Assembly (NCBI GenBank): GCA_039821145.1
Contig: JBCBOS010000022.1
Span: 101,467-165,466, forward strand
DNA length: 64,000 bases
Reading direction: 5' to 3'
Origin: JBCCSZ01 sp039821145
Lineage (GTDB): Bacteria > Bacteroidota > Bacteroidia > Chitinophagales > Saprospiraceae
In this document: in pieces, positions 26,711 through 36,325 of the stretch
Layout of the letters: each line of letters opens with the position of its first letter
Position numbering within the stretch: the stretch's first letter is position 1
Notes under the pieces: generated by a model
What the model saw: the letters and a program-made list of their open reading frames with translations, nothing else
The model's database searches: none
What the model was told of the DNA's origin: nothing
Made by a program: the position numbers and the translations under genes

Positions 26711-26990
26711 AGCAGACTCGAAAGTGTGTTAGTTTTCGCATGACTGCATCAGCCCGCGCTCGCAGAGCACGCGAAGCAGCAAGATGAATTGTGTTGTCTG
26801 TTACTTTTGTTCCGAGTGAAACTTTTGAAGGTGGTTGCCCAGTGAAGGCACTTCAAATTTATCGTTTTTGGATGAAAATATATTGTACTGTAGTGGATGA
26901 ATTGCGAATTTTGTTTGCTGCGGTCCTTTTTGAGAGGTGTCCGATTCTTGGTGTACGCGCTGTCCATCAGAAGGAATCAATGGGCACCTG

Positions 26991-27512
26991 TCATGGATCA
27001 GCTCTGAGGAGTAGGACGAACTGGGTTTGGTCCATTGGTATGGTGGCGATGTAGCGGCAGGTGAGTTGGATTTCTTTGTTTTTATTCAAATAAGGTTTGA
27101 GAGTTTCCAATTGGCCTGGGTCACAACTGATCAGGTAGTCTCCGGTACTGCACTGGATCAGGGGTTTGTACAAAATGTCCAATTCTTGCATTTTCGCCAT
27201 CGTGTACAGCAGTCCAATTCCAAACTTGTTTTTTTGGGACAGCACATCGTCTGATGCGAGCAGTTGATCAGCCTCTTGTTGCGCTCCGCTGGACTGGAGG
27301 TGGTAATAGCGATCCAGCAGCTTCATTTTGGAGGCGAGTGCAGCCCTTTCCCGTTGGTACTCCTCCCTTTGTTCTTGGGGGATGTTTTGGGTGCTGGAGA
27401 GGTGGAAATGGTTGCCAATGGTTCCCTTTAGGACGATGGTATCACTTGGCGTTTGTGCTTGGCAGATTCCGCAGAAGAGTGATAAAAAGATGGTGACTAA
27501 GAGATGTTGCAT
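26991..27512 (-). CDS. Small exported protein of unknown function
   Basis: This 173-residue protein has a signal peptide (LLVTIFLSLFCGICQAQ). The middle is a long charged helix (EQREEYQRERAALASKMKLL, then HLQSSGAQQEADQLLA), followed by strands (KEIQLTCRYIATIPMDQTQF). It contains three cysteines after the signal. It is upstream of, and in the same direction as, the kinase operon, with a 280-bp gap. No family was recognised. Confidence 0.6.
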   Translation of the reverse strand: MQHLLVTIFLSLFCGICQAQTPSDTIVLKGTIGNHFHLSSTQNIPQEQREEYQRERAALASKMKLLDRYYHLQSSGAQQEADQLLASDDVLSQKNKFGIGLLYTMAKMQELDILYKPLIQCSTGDYLISCDPGQLETLKPYLNKNKEIQLTCRYIATIPMDQTQFVLLLRADP

Positions 27513-28131
27513 GGCTGGGCGTTGGAGTTTTGTAAATGGATTGTTGAAAAGTTCAGTTTTTGGGAGAGGGGCTTTGGATAGCTGGCGAGTGGGGTGGAGT
27601 AGGGGCCTTATTGGGTGGGATCCCGCCCTCTAGGTGACCACAAAAAGCCACCCCTTTTTGGAATCGCACCCAAGCACGACTCCGCCAACCCAAACCTGGG
27701 CGTCTTTTGCCCAATGGGAACTGTTTTACGACTCCATCAAACCGCTTCCTAGGACCAAACGAATTGACTTTTGTCCATAATAGGACACGGCACCTACCCA
27801 AATTCCATAAATTTTCAAAACATTTATTTTTTACTCATTTAAATTTCATTTTTACCGGGCTGATTCACAGATCATTGCAACTCAAATTACGAAAAATAAA
27901 TTGTGTCAAGTAAGTATTTTTATTTTCCTAATGTCATGGGGTTTTCTCTTGTACAGCACCATCAAAAAGACGATTCTTGCTTGCCTTTGCAGGTTTTGTC
28001 AAACCAATTGCGGTCCTGTGATGGACTTGGCCTGCCTAAGCCCAAACGATTGCTTTCTGCTTGGGTTCATTTTCTTTTTGCAGAGGTTTTTATCTTTGGG
28101 AGTCTTGCGATCACCCTAAAACTCACACAAC
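27513..28131. other. Intergenic region, nothing coding recognised
   Basis: Short open frames here show no protein-like features. A near-palindrome, GGGTGGGATCCCGCCC, occurs around 27617-27632, and 27790-27900 is AT-rich and probably carries the promoter of the following alpha/beta hydrolase, although no clear TAnnTTTG box was found. Confidence 0.4.
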
Positions 28132-28941
28132 ATGGCCAAACGAACTGTCAACGAGGTAGAACTCTATTACCAATCTACAGGAGATGGAAAAGAGGTCATT
28201 GTCTTTTCCCATGGCTACCTGATGAATCACAGCATGTTTGACGGGCAGGTGGAGGTGTTGAAGAATCGCTTTCGCTGCATTGCTTTCGACCACAGAGGAC
28301 ATGGAAACAGTGAGGTACCTGACAGCGGATACGATATGGACAATCTCGTGACCGATGCCATTTCGCTCATCGAGGACTTGGATCTGGGGCCTGTACACTT
28401 CGTTGGAATGTCCACGGGGGGATTTATTGGCATGCGGATCGCCTTGCGCAGACCTGATTTGCTGAAGTCTCTCGTACTGATGGATACCTCGGCCGAGGCA
28501 GAGGGAACAGCCAAGCTCCGGCAGTACCACCTGCTGATTTGGATGGTCAAAAACCTGGGGTGGTTCCTGGTCATTGGCAAGGTGTTGCCATTGATGTTTC
28601 ACAAAGACTTTCTGAATGATCCTTCTCGGAAGGCGCAAAAGCAAAAGTGGCGAGAGATTGTCACCGGGCAAGACAAAAAAGGGATTGTTCCTTTTGGCAA
28701 GGGCATATTTGCTCGGAAGAGTGTGCTAGACCAACTTTCTACCATTCAGATTCCGACAGCCATTGTCGTTGGGGAATTTGACTTGGCCACGCCGCCCATT
28801 CACAGCAAGCGCATGGCACAAGCCATCCCTGGAGCCAATCTTTACACGATTCCCGATGCGGGCCATTCTGCCGCCATCGAAAAAGCAGAGGAGGTATCTG
28901 ATGCACTTGTGGACTTCTATTCCAAAATGGACATGGACTGA
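28132..28941 (+). CDS. Alpha/beta hydrolase
   Basis: This 269-residue cytoplasmic-type protein has an oxyanion HG in VIVFSHGYLMN, a turn FDHRGHGNSE and the nucleophile elbow GMSTGG with Ser94. The acid is probably the Asp in VVGEFDLATPP and the base the His in DAGHSAAIE. Overall it resembles the 3-oxoadipate enol-lactonase/esterase-like group, but the substrate cannot be told. It is transcribed alone and converges on the cupin gene. Confidence 0.88.
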   Translation: MAKRTVNEVELYYQSTGDGKEVIVFSHGYLMNHSMFDGQVEVLKNRFRCIAFDHRGHGNSEVPDSGYDMDNLVTDAISLIEDLDLGPVHFVGMSTGGFIGMRIALRRPDLLKSLVLMDTSAEAEGTAKLRQYHLLIWMVKNLGWFLVIGKVLPLMFHKDFLNDPSRKAQKQKWREIVTGQDKKGIVPFGKGIFARKSVLDQLSTIQIPTAIVVGEFDLATPPIHSKRMAQAIPGANLYTIPDAGHSAAIEKAEEVSDALVDFYSKMDMD

Positions 28942-28992
28942 TCTTCGGTTTGCACAATTGCCCGGTCCGTTCACCTCATATATGCCCTTGAC

Positions 28993-29427
28993 TTACAAAA
29001 AGCGAATCCCGTACTTAGTTGCCAATTCTGCCTTTTGCGACTTGCTGGCATTGGGCCCCAACAGATTCATCTCTTCAAAGAAGTCCTCAAAGTTTTTGCC
29101 GGGAATGACATAGTTCAAAACCCGGGCCGTTTGCTGGCCATGTGTTTGGATGCCGTGTTTGATGCCTCTGGGCAAGTAGATGATGTCCCCTGCTTTTCCC
29201 ACTCGTACTTCTTCTCCCAATACCAATTGAACTTCTCCTTCGAGAACGTGAAAGATTTCATCTTCGTGTTGGTGAATGTGAACGGGAACGACGCTTCCCT
29301 CAGGCATGATGCCTTCCACCAAGTAGATGTCCCCCGCTGTCTCCTTTGAACGCAAGATGATCTTTCGTGCTCCTCCAAGCAGGGCATCTCCTTGGTCGTT
29401 GACAGAAGTGATTTTGGGCTCTCTCAT
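28993..29427 (-). CDS. Single-domain cupin protein
   Basis: The protein has 144 residues. The first cupin motif is VPVHIHQHEDEIFHVLEG (His, His and Glu metal ligands) and the second is GDIIYLPRGIKHGIQ with the last His. Cupins of this size are metal-dependent binding or dioxygenase-type proteins with very varied roles. It is the last gene of a leftward directon and follows the pirin gene by about 35 bp; pirin is also a cupin-fold protein. Confidence 0.88.
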   Translation of the reverse strand: MREPKITSVNDQGDALLGGARKIILRSKETAGDIYLVEGIMPEGSVVPVHIHQHEDEIFHVLEGEVQLVLGEEVRVGKAGDIIYLPRGIKHGIQTHGQQTARVLNYVIPGKNFEDFFEEMNLLGPNASKSQKAELATKYGIRFL

Positions 29428-29462
29428 TTTTGGGTTTTTTGATGAATGTGTACCTGTCGTTT

Positions 29463-30329
29463 TTAGTCAAATGATTCGATCAACACGCCCATTTTTCCCA
29501 TCTGGGAATCGCGCATGGCCTTGAGGATTTCCGTTTGCGAATTCATCACAAAAGGACCATAGGAGACAACTTCTTCCCCAATGGGCTCTCCAGACAATAC
29601 GATGAAACGCGTATGCTTAGCTGCTGTCAGCTGCAGCTGTTCCCCATCTCTGTCAAACCACACCAAATCCTTTCTGACAGCCGTTTTGTCATTGATTTCC
29701 AATTGTCCATCCAGTAGATACAACAGGGTATTGTAGCCCTGGGGAATGTCGATTTGCAGCGAATGCCCTTCTTCGACATGCCCCCGCAGCAGGATCATGG
29801 GTGAAAAGGTTTTGGCTGGTCCTTCCAGGCCTTGGTACGTCCCGGCAACCACTTGCAATTCATGGCCGACATCGCCTAGGCTCGGTGTGTCTTCTTTGGA
29901 AAGTGGCAGGTAGTAGGGGATGTCCATTTTGTGCTTGGCAGGAGTGTTTACCCAAAACTGGATGATTTCTTGTTCCCCCCCTTGTTCCGCCAGTTGACTG
30001 CTGGGGCGCTCACTGTGTATGATGCCCTTGCCCGCGTGCATCCACTGGGTTCCGCCTGCCCCCACAATGGCGTCATTGCCAAAACTGTCCTGGTGCCGCA
30101 AGTCTCCCTTGAAGACAAAGGTAACGGGAGAAAATCCTCGATGTGGGTGTCCACCGATGCCGACTTCTCGCTGGCTTTGCCCTCCTGGGAGGGACCACTC
30201 GGCATGATGCACCAAGAGGAAGGGATCCAGTTGCTCCATGTTGGCATTGGGCAGAGGTTGTTCGATGATGTGTCCTCCCATATTGACCTTTTGGGAAGGG
30301 ATGATTTGACGGATGGATTTCTTGTTCAT
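29463..30329 (-). CDS. Pirin family protein
   Basis: From the ATG at 30329 the protein has 288 residues. Pirin N-terminal motifs are clear: GGHPHRGFSPVTFVFKGD (metal-binding HxH), MHAGKGIIHSE and EIIQFWVNTP. The C-terminal pirin domain (FSPMILLRGHVEEGHSLQID) follows. Some bacterial pirins degrade quercetin and others bind enzymes; the activity of this one is open. An alternative start at 30371 adds 14 residues without family similarity. Confidence 0.92.
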   Translation of the reverse strand: MNKKSIRQIIPSQKVNMGGHIIEQPLPNANMEQLDPFLLVHHAEWSLPGGQSQREVGIGGHPHRGFSPVTFVFKGDLRHQDSFGNDAIVGAGGTQWMHAGKGIIHSERPSSQLAEQGGEQEIIQFWVNTPAKHKMDIPYYLPLSKEDTPSLGDVGHELQVVAGTYQGLEGPAKTFSPMILLRGHVEEGHSLQIDIPQGYNTLLYLLDGQLEINDKTAVRKDLVWFDRDGEQLQLTAAKHTRFIVLSGEPIGEEVVSYGPFVMNSQTEILKAMRDSQMGKMGVLIESFD

Positions 30330-30411
30330 TGTCAAAGATTGAGTGGTTGTAGTAAAGTATACAAGCGACAATAAAACACCTCAGATGGCGACAGGTTCGC
30401 TTGCCCATCTT

Positions 30412-31302
30412 CTACAGGATGTGGCGCAGTTTGGCTGGGGTTTCAATGGTGGGAATGTGGCCTGCATCTACTTCGATGAGTTGAGAATTGGGGTAGAGTT
30501 GCGCCAGCTGCTGGCCGACTTCCAGGGGGACAATGTGGTCGTGTTTTCCCCAAATGAGCTTGACAGGTCCGTCAAACCGATATTCCCTGGCTCGGAGTTG
30601 TTCGTATTCTTCCAACAGTTTGTCGATCAGTGCTTCCCAAGCCACCAGATAGGGCTGGCAAAGGGCTTTGTGGAAGCCAGATAAGACAAATGTAGGGACA
30701 AAGGGAGGGTTCTTGTAGGCTGCCTTAATCTGCTTTTGCAGGCCTTTGGCGGTGGCAGGGGCAAAAAATTCCTTGATGGTTTCGACGCCAAAAGATTGGC
30801 ACATCTGCTCCAAGGACTCAATGGTGAGGAATTTGACAGGAGAGTCGATCAAAATCAATTCTCGGATGGCTTCGGGCCGCAATTCTGCCAATTCTGCAGC
30901 GATGAGACCGCCATAGGAAATGCCTGCAATCTTGTAAGACGTCAAGCCCAATCGTCGGGTGAGGTGTTGCAGAAAGTCAACTTGTTCGGCATTGCTGTAA
31001 GCGGCCTTCCCGATGGTGGTGCTTTTGCCAAAGTGCAACAAATTGACCAACACGACACGATACTTTCGAGACAATGTCCCCAACATTTTGTACCACTGAA
31101 ATTCAGTAGAAATGCCAAATCCATTGAGCAGGACAATCGGCGGTCGGTCCGACTGATCATCGAAGTAGTGAAAGCGGTAGTTGCCATCTTCGCTCAGCTG
31201 TTCTTGCAACCCACTCCGTAGGATGATCCGGTTGACAAACTCTTGGGACAGCTTGTGAATGAGCATAGGGTACATTGGTATTTGACGGGACAAGGGCTTC
31301 AA
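30412..31302 (-). CDS. Alpha/beta hydrolase
   Basis: The protein has 296 residues; the oxyanion region is PPIVLLNGFGIS and the nucleophile is the Ser in IAGISYGG. The acid is in LIWGKHDHIVP and the base in VDAGHIPTIE. An ATG 30 bp downstream is also possible as the start. It overlaps the upstream DUF4261 gene by 4 bp (ATGA-type), so the two are translationally coupled. The substrate is unknown. Confidence 0.85.
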   Translation of the reverse strand: MKPLSRQIPMYPMLIHKLSQEFVNRIILRSGLQEQLSEDGNYRFHYFDDQSDRPPIVLLNGFGISTEFQWYKMLGTLSRKYRVVLVNLLHFGKSTTIGKAAYSNAEQVDFLQHLTRRLGLTSYKIAGISYGGLIAAELAELRPEAIRELILIDSPVKFLTIESLEQMCQSFGVETIKEFFAPATAKGLQKQIKAAYKNPPFVPTFVLSGFHKALCQPYLVAWEALIDKLLEEYEQLRAREYRFDGPVKLIWGKHDHIVPLEVGQQLAQLYPNSQLIEVDAGHIPTIETPAKLRHIL

Positions 31303-32129
31303 TAGCCAATTTTCAAACTTTGTCCTTCCAAAAACTCTCCTTTGGATTCTGTGATCGTCAGCTTTTGGTCGTCGGACATGCCGATGGTTTCGCCATCCTT
31401 CAGGCTCACATCGTAGTACAAGACATAGTGGACAATGTTGTACATCATGGCAGTCAGGTCGGACAATTTTCTGTCCGAGTGGATCATTTCCATCTCCATC
31501 TTGCCAAAATCCGTCATGCCATAGGTGTAGACAGATTGCTTGCCATTCTCCCGCCTCAAACCGCAGTAAATCCAGTTGTAGGTAGGCAAGTTGGTGTCGG
31601 ACATGTTCTCGGTATTGCTGAGGTAAAATTCCTTTTTCAGTAACAGACTCCGCCCACCCAGATACACGCCCAAGGACTGACTGTTTTCCAAAACAGCTGC
31701 TGCCAACTTGTTGAAGAGGCGATTTTCCAAGATGGGATTTTTCCCTGCATTCAGGATGGACAATATCACATGCCCCTCGTGCTGGCTCGCTTCCTCAGTG
31801 GCATTTTCCCAAAAGTAACTGATCTTTGCCACCGACTGGATGTCGTCTGCTGGGACAGGCGCTGCGACCTCCCCAATGGCAATTTGATAGCCCTCGATCT
31901 GCAAAACAGCCGCTCCGTTCTCCACTTTCTGCGAGTCGATGGACAACTGCCACTTGTCCGTCAAATCCGAGATCATGGCCTCGGTGTTGAGTGATTGGTT
32001 TTGTTTCAGCAAGACGATTCCCAGGAGTGTCCCTCTGGGTTCAAGTGCTTGCTCTGCATCGGTGTCGGCAAAACCTGGTGTTCCCATGCTGATGATTGAT
32101 GTTAGGAGGTATAGAAAAGTCGCCTTCAT
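31299..32129 (-). CDS. DUF4261 domain protein, exported
   Basis: The protein has 276 residues. A signal-like N-terminus (ATFLYLLTSIISMGTPGFAD) is followed by LLGIVLLKQNQSLN. The DUF4261 pattern is strong in the second half: NWIYCGLRRENGKQSVYTYG, MTDFGKMEMEM, MMYNIVHYVLYYDVSLKDGE and QKLTITESKGEFLEGQSLKI. DUF4261 is of unknown function; usual members are cytoplasmic, so the leader here is notable. It lies between the GH3 gene (15-bp gap) and a hydrolase (4-bp overlap). Confidence 0.85.
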   Translation of the reverse strand: MKATFLYLLTSIISMGTPGFADTDAEQALEPRGTLLGIVLLKQNQSLNTEAMISDLTDKWQLSIDSQKVENGAAVLQIEGYQIAIGEVAAPVPADDIQSVAKISYFWENATEEASQHEGHVILSILNAGKNPILENRLFNKLAAAVLENSQSLGVYLGGRSLLLKKEFYLSNTENMSDTNLPTYNWIYCGLRRENGKQSVYTYGMTDFGKMEMEMIHSDRKLSDLTAMMYNIVHYVLYYDVSLKDGETIGMSDDQKLTITESKGEFLEGQSLKIGY

Positions 32130-32144
32130 TGAGATGCTGTGTTT

Positions 32145-34451
32145 TTAACGTATCTCAATCTCCACCTTATTGTCCGTCCCAGAATGCCCACCGATGTACA
32201 CTTCTACCGTCCCCGCCTCCAAGCCGCGATGGCCGTCGTTGTCGTAGTACATCAAATCTTCGTAGGACAGCTTGAATTGCACGGCCTTGGCCTCACCCGC
32301 TTCGAGGCGGACCTTTTGAAAGCCCTTCAATTCCCGAACCGGACGTGTGACTCTTCCCACCACATCGCGTACATACAGTTGGACCACCTCGTTCGTCTTT
32401 CTCTTGCCCACATTGGTGACCTCCAGGCCTAGATCGATCTGTTCTCCTTCGCCCAAAGAAGTTGCGGAAGGCCGGATGGCGCCATATTCGACCTTGCTGT
32501 AGGAAAGTCCATATCCAAAGGGAAAAAGAGGGGTGTAGCCCAAATCGAGGTAATGCGATTCATTGCCCAGACTGCTTTGCCAGGCACCAACCGGAATGTC
32601 ATTGATGCCCACATATTTTTCTGGATTGGCAGGTCTGCCAGTGCTTTTGTGGTTGTAAAAATAGGGCAATTGTCCCGCAGCCTTGGGCCAGCTGATGGGC
32701 AAACGGCCAGACGGCTCCGCGCTGCCGTACAACATCTTCTGAAGGGCAGGGCCCCCCATGGTTCCCGGATGCCACATCATCAATACGGCATCCATTTCAT
32801 CGATGTACTCGGTGACGTTGATCGCACGGCCCGCTAGGAGGACCAGCACTACGGGCTTGCCCAATTTGGTCAGTTCTGCCAATAATTCTTCCTGAACGCC
32901 CGGCAAGCGAATGTTGGCCCTCGAATGGGCTTCGCCAGACAGAATGGCCTCTTCTCCACCCACAAAGACGACAACATCGGCCTTTCGCGCTGCCGATAAC
33001 ACCTTTTTGAAGTCCTTCTTATTTTGATCGCGACTGTAGGACAAGCCCTCGACAAAAACTGCTTCTTCCATGGCCTCCCTCGGAGTAATGGATGGATCTC
33101 CTTCTCCATCGAATGACCAGGTGCCCAACTGCTCGCGTCCCTTATCGGCCAATGGACCTGTCAGTAAGACCTTTGTACGAGATCGAAGGGGGAGGATGCC
33201 ATCGTTTTTCAAAAGTACACTGCTTTCGATGGCAGCTGTCGTGGCTTTTTCCAGGTGGTTGTTTGCATAAAAAGTGCCTGGATGATCCTTGGGGACAAAA
33301 GGATTGTCAAACAGGCCAAGTCGAAACTTGGTCCGAAGGATGTTGCGTACGTAGAAGTCCAATTGAGACTGGGGGACGAGATCGGCTTTGATCAGTTTGA
33401 TGAGGAATTTTTCGTAGGTCTGGGAAGTCATCTCCATGTCCATGCCAGCAATGGCCGCCAATTCGGCAGCATGCAATTCGTCGCGGGCAAAGCCGTGGGC
33501 AATCATCTCGACCACGGAGTTCCAGTCGGATACCACAAAGCCGTCAAATCCATACGTTCCCCGGAGGATGTCCATCAATATTTTTTTGTTGCCAGTGGCA
33601 GGTACGCCGTTGACTTCGTTGAAAGAGGACATCAAGGTGGCCACTCCTCCCTCAATCGCCTCCTCAAAGGGTGGCAAAAAGAGATTGTACAACTGCTCCT
33701 CGCTCACAATGGCGGTGTTGTAATCTCGTCCACCGATGGCCGCCCCATAGGCAATGAAGTGCTTGGCACAGGCCGCCATGCGAGTGGGGTCCGACAGATC
33801 ATCGCCCTGAAATCCCCTGACGTAGGCGGCGGCCAATTGGCAGGCCAGATAGGGGTCTTCTCCCGGCGACTCTGCAATCCGCCCCCAGCGGCTGTCCTGG
33901 CAAATGTCCAACATTGGGGCAAACGTCCACCGGATGCCCAAAGAGCTGGCCTCCATGGCTGCAATTCGACTTCCTTCCTCCACAATGGCCGGATTCCAAC
34001 TGGCGGCCTGACCCAATGGGATGGGAAAGACGGTCTTGAATCCGTGAATGACATCTCTGGCAAAAATCAGTGGAATGCCGTGCTTGCTCTCTTTGATGGC
34101 AACTTCTTGTAGTTTTCGCACATGAGAGGTATCCATGACGTTTAGAAATGCGCCAATTTCTCCTCTGCGCACCCGTTCGAGCAGACTTTCAGGCAAGGCA
34201 CCTTTTTCCCGACTGCTCCTTCCACGCAAGGCCAATTGCCCCACTTTTTCTTCCAAACTCATCTTGCTCAAGATGCTGTCGATGCGCCCTTCGACCTCAT
34301 TGACAGTTGTGGTAGGTTCTGTCGTGGCAGTGGGCGAGCAGGCGACCATGCCCAGGCAGAGGAGGATCAAAAAGAAGAGAGAATTTGTCAGAAAGGTGGA
34401 AGGTGTCATTGGTTTTTCAAATTGTGATTCAAAAAATGGCTTCTTTGGCAT
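32145..34451 (-). CDS. Glycoside hydrolase family 3 beta-glucosidase, lipoprotein
   Basis: This 768-residue enzyme, close to the length of BglX, should release glucose or related sugars from the non-reducing ends of beta-glucosides. The signal ends at Cys38 in LGMVAC, a lipobox, so it is probably an outer-membrane lipoprotein. The catalytic domain has KVGQLALRG, KHGIPLIFARDVIHGF, AKHFIAY (K230, H231), and the nucleophile Asp309 in GFVVSDWNSVVEMIAHG. The second GH3 domain and a fibronectin-III-like C-terminus (EVVQLYVRDVVG, RELKGFQKVRLEAGEAKAV) follow. A start at 34409 would shorten it by 14 residues. The neighbours give no clear sugar pathway. Confidence 0.95.
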   Translation of the reverse strand: MPKKPFFESQFEKPMTPSTFLTNSLFFLILLCLGMVACSPTATTEPTTTVNEVEGRIDSILSKMSLEEKVGQLALRGRSSREKGALPESLLERVRRGEIGAFLNVMDTSHVRKLQEVAIKESKHGIPLIFARDVIHGFKTVFPIPLGQAASWNPAIVEEGSRIAAMEASSLGIRWTFAPMLDICQDSRWGRIAESPGEDPYLACQLAAAYVRGFQGDDLSDPTRMAACAKHFIAYGAAIGGRDYNTAIVSEEQLYNLFLPPFEEAIEGGVATLMSSFNEVNGVPATGNKKILMDILRGTYGFDGFVVSDWNSVVEMIAHGFARDELHAAELAAIAGMDMEMTSQTYEKFLIKLIKADLVPQSQLDFYVRNILRTKFRLGLFDNPFVPKDHPGTFYANNHLEKATTAAIESSVLLKNDGILPLRSRTKVLLTGPLADKGREQLGTWSFDGEGDPSITPREAMEEAVFVEGLSYSRDQNKKDFKKVLSAARKADVVVFVGGEEAILSGEAHSRANIRLPGVQEELLAELTKLGKPVVLVLLAGRAINVTEYIDEMDAVLMMWHPGTMGGPALQKMLYGSAEPSGRLPISWPKAAGQLPYFYNHKSTGRPANPEKYVGINDIPVGAWQSSLGNESHYLDLGYTPLFPFGYGLSYSKVEYGAIRPSATSLGEGEQIDLGLEVTNVGKRKTNEVVQLYVRDVVGRVTRPVRELKGFQKVRLEAGEAKAVQFKLSYEDLMYYDNDGHRGLEAGTVEVYIGGHSGTDNKVEIEIR

Positions 34452-34496
34452 TGGGGGGTGTAGCGATGGTGTAAGTTGCGGGCCGTAAGATACAGG

Positions 34497-35306
34497 CTAA
34501 CAAGCGTTTTTTGCGATTTGTTGATGGATAAATTGCGATGCCCTGTCAAGTATCTCTTGAGGGACTTCCTTGTGGGGTGTGTGTTTGACTTTGGGGATGA
34601 TGAATTTTTCAACGGGCCCCTTGACCCCTCGGACGATTCCCTCAACCTGCTGTAGACTGCCGTATTCGTCGGCCTCTCCCTGAATGATCAAACTGGGGCA
34701 TTGAACCCCCGCCAGGAAGGAGCTGATGTCCCAATCTCGAAAGGAGTCGCGGGTCCAGGTATCCGCCCATGCCCAAAACATGTCTTGCGTTTTGTCCCCG
34801 TGGTAGCGGGCCAGCTTGGCGGGCAGGGGCGTGCCCTGGTAGACTTTGATGGCGTCCTGGATGCCTGCGATGGTGATGTCTTCCACAAAGATGTGAGCCC
34901 CTTCTGCGATGACTCCTTCGATCTTTTGGGGGTATTTGCTTGCGGCGATCAATGCGATGGACCCGCCGTCGCTGTGGCCAAAAAGGATGGCTTTGTCGAG
35001 TTGCCAATGATCCATCAATTCGCTCAATACATCGGCCTCCCATTCCATGTAGTCATTGCTGCGTTCTTGGTAGGAAAAGGGGCAGGATTGTCCGTAGCCT
35101 TGGCGGTCGTAGATCCATGCGTTGCACTGGCATTGTTCTGCCAATTGTTGGGGGAAATCCCGCCACAGTTCGATGCACCCCAGGGAGTCGTGCAAAAACA
35201 GGATGGTGGGGCGATTGGGATGGAGGTCGATTCGGCGGACTGCGATTTGATCGAGCGGTGGTTTGTGAAGTGGATTCATTTGGATGGGTCTCCGTTTGTT
35301 CTTCAT
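34497..35306 (-). CDS. Alpha/beta hydrolase
   Basis: The protein has 269 residues; the oxyanion region is TILFLHDSLGCIELW, the turn is YDRQGYGQS and the nucleophile elbow is FGHSDGG. A later IIQGEADEYGSLQQVEG carries the probable acid, and KVKHTPHKEVP a probable base His. It resembles the cytoplasmic esterase/haloperoxidase-like group; the substrate is unknown. A later ATG, 30 bp in, is possible. It starts 5 bp after the nuclease gene ends and precedes the GH3 gene by 45 bp. Confidence 0.85.
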   Translation of the reverse strand: MKNKRRPIQMNPLHKPPLDQIAVRRIDLHPNRPTILFLHDSLGCIELWRDFPQQLAEQCQCNAWIYDRQGYGQSCPFSYQERSNDYMEWEADVLSELMDHWQLDKAILFGHSDGGSIALIAASKYPQKIEGVIAEGAHIFVEDITIAGIQDAIKVYQGTPLPAKLARYHGDKTQDMFWAWADTWTRDSFRDWDISSFLAGVQCPSLIIQGEADEYGSLQQVEGIVRGVKGPVEKFIIPKVKHTPHKEVPQEILDRASQFIHQQIAKNAC

Positions 35307-35311
35307 GTGCG

Positions 35312-36163
35312 CTATAAATTGGCGATCTCCTCTCTGCTCAGTCCAGTATACCGAATGATCTTTTCAATGGGTTCCAATTCTCTTTTCATCTCCCGTACAA
35401 TTTCGTCCCTCTGTGCTCTTCTGACCTTTTCCTCAGCTTCTATTTTCAACGTCTGTGCGATACTTGCTTGGTAGTGCAGATTGTTGAGATACCTTTGATA
35501 GGATTTTCGTTCCTCATCGGGTAGGTTTGCAACTTTCAGTTTTTCATGGGCCTCTTTCAGTCCCCTGGCTTGGAAGTCGTCCTTGATTTCGCTGTTTTTA
35601 AAAAAGTAAATCCATTCGTCCAAGGTGTTTTTGGCGAGGTCATCAAACTGGTTCACTTTGATGAGGTATATTTCTGGGTATAGGTCGGCAATGGTTTGCT
35701 TTCCGAAGAGTCTTTTTTGGCTAGGACTCAACTGAAGTTCATCGTTTTTGTGTATTCCTTTGAACTGAGTGGTGCCTTTGTAAATGTAGTCTGTTCCTTG
35801 GCCCAAATTGAAGTAAATGATATTGATGGAGATGATTTTCTTAATTTCTGAATAAGGGTCATCTTCTTTAAGATATTCCGTGATGGCCTTGGCAATGCCA
35901 AATAGAATCCTCAAAAAATAGTCGAGTTCATGGGGATTTTGAATTTCAATGATGATGAGTTCCTTTTTGGAGTTTTTCACCAATAAGTCTACTCGATTGA
36001 ATTTTTCTCCCTCTGACTGCTGGTTTCCTTCACTTTCCAGAAGAGATTGGATGGTGATTTCTTCGCCAATCAACTCACTGAGGAATCCTTCCAAGATGCC
36101 AAAATTTGCCTTGTCTCGTATCAATCGCTTGATTGCCCAGTCGAATCTTATGTACTTCTTCAT
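35312..36163 (-). CDS. PD-(D/E)XK nuclease of the Rpn/transposase-like family
   Basis: The protein has 283 residues and begins RFDWAIKRLIRDKANFGILE, followed by FLSELIGEEITIQSLLESEG. The PD-(D/E)XK core is visible as NRVDLLVKNSKKELIIIEIQ (Asp, then Glu-X-Gln). Further conserved blocks are DYFLRILFGIAKAI, IISINIIYFNLGQGTDYIY and KGIHKNDELQLSPSQK. The C-terminal 80 residues are a charged coiled coil (EEKVRRAQRDEIVREMKREL). The family is related to Rpn recombination-promoting nucleases and is numerous in this phylum; individual members are not true transposases. It is probably the first gene of the directon reading left. Confidence 0.85.
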   Translation of the reverse strand: MKKYIRFDWAIKRLIRDKANFGILEGFLSELIGEEITIQSLLESEGNQQSEGEKFNRVDLLVKNSKKELIIIEIQNPHELDYFLRILFGIAKAITEYLKEDDPYSEIKKIISINIIYFNLGQGTDYIYKGTTQFKGIHKNDELQLSPSQKRLFGKQTIADLYPEIYLIKVNQFDDLAKNTLDEWIYFFKNSEIKDDFQARGLKEAHEKLKVANLPDEERKSYQRYLNNLHYQASIAQTLKIEAEEKVRRAQRDEIVREMKRELEPIEKIIRYTGLSREEIANL

Positions 36164-36325
36164 TCCTTTTGGAGATTATCGAGATGTTGTTTTACGAAAC
36201 GGAAATGATTGTTGGATTGCGCCAGTAACTGATCAAAAATACGACTTTTTCACAACATCCAATTTTCCCGTCCCAAAAAGGATGTGGCTACGACTGCGGC
36301 GTCTTTTGAAGGTGACAAAGCCCAT

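Noticed and set aside
26755..26773. Imperfect GC-rich hairpin just before the first kinase gene
   Set aside because: It needs a one-base bulge, has no T run and could be chance in a short GC-rich patch.
33255..34112. Plus-strand open frame (285 codons) opposite the GH3 gene
   Set aside because: Antisense shadow of a strongly supported beta-glucosidase.
35312..36163. Possible insertion sequence because of the transposase-like family name
   Set aside because: No terminal inverted repeats or target duplications were seen around it, and the family consists of PD-(D/E)XK nucleases rather than DDE transposases.
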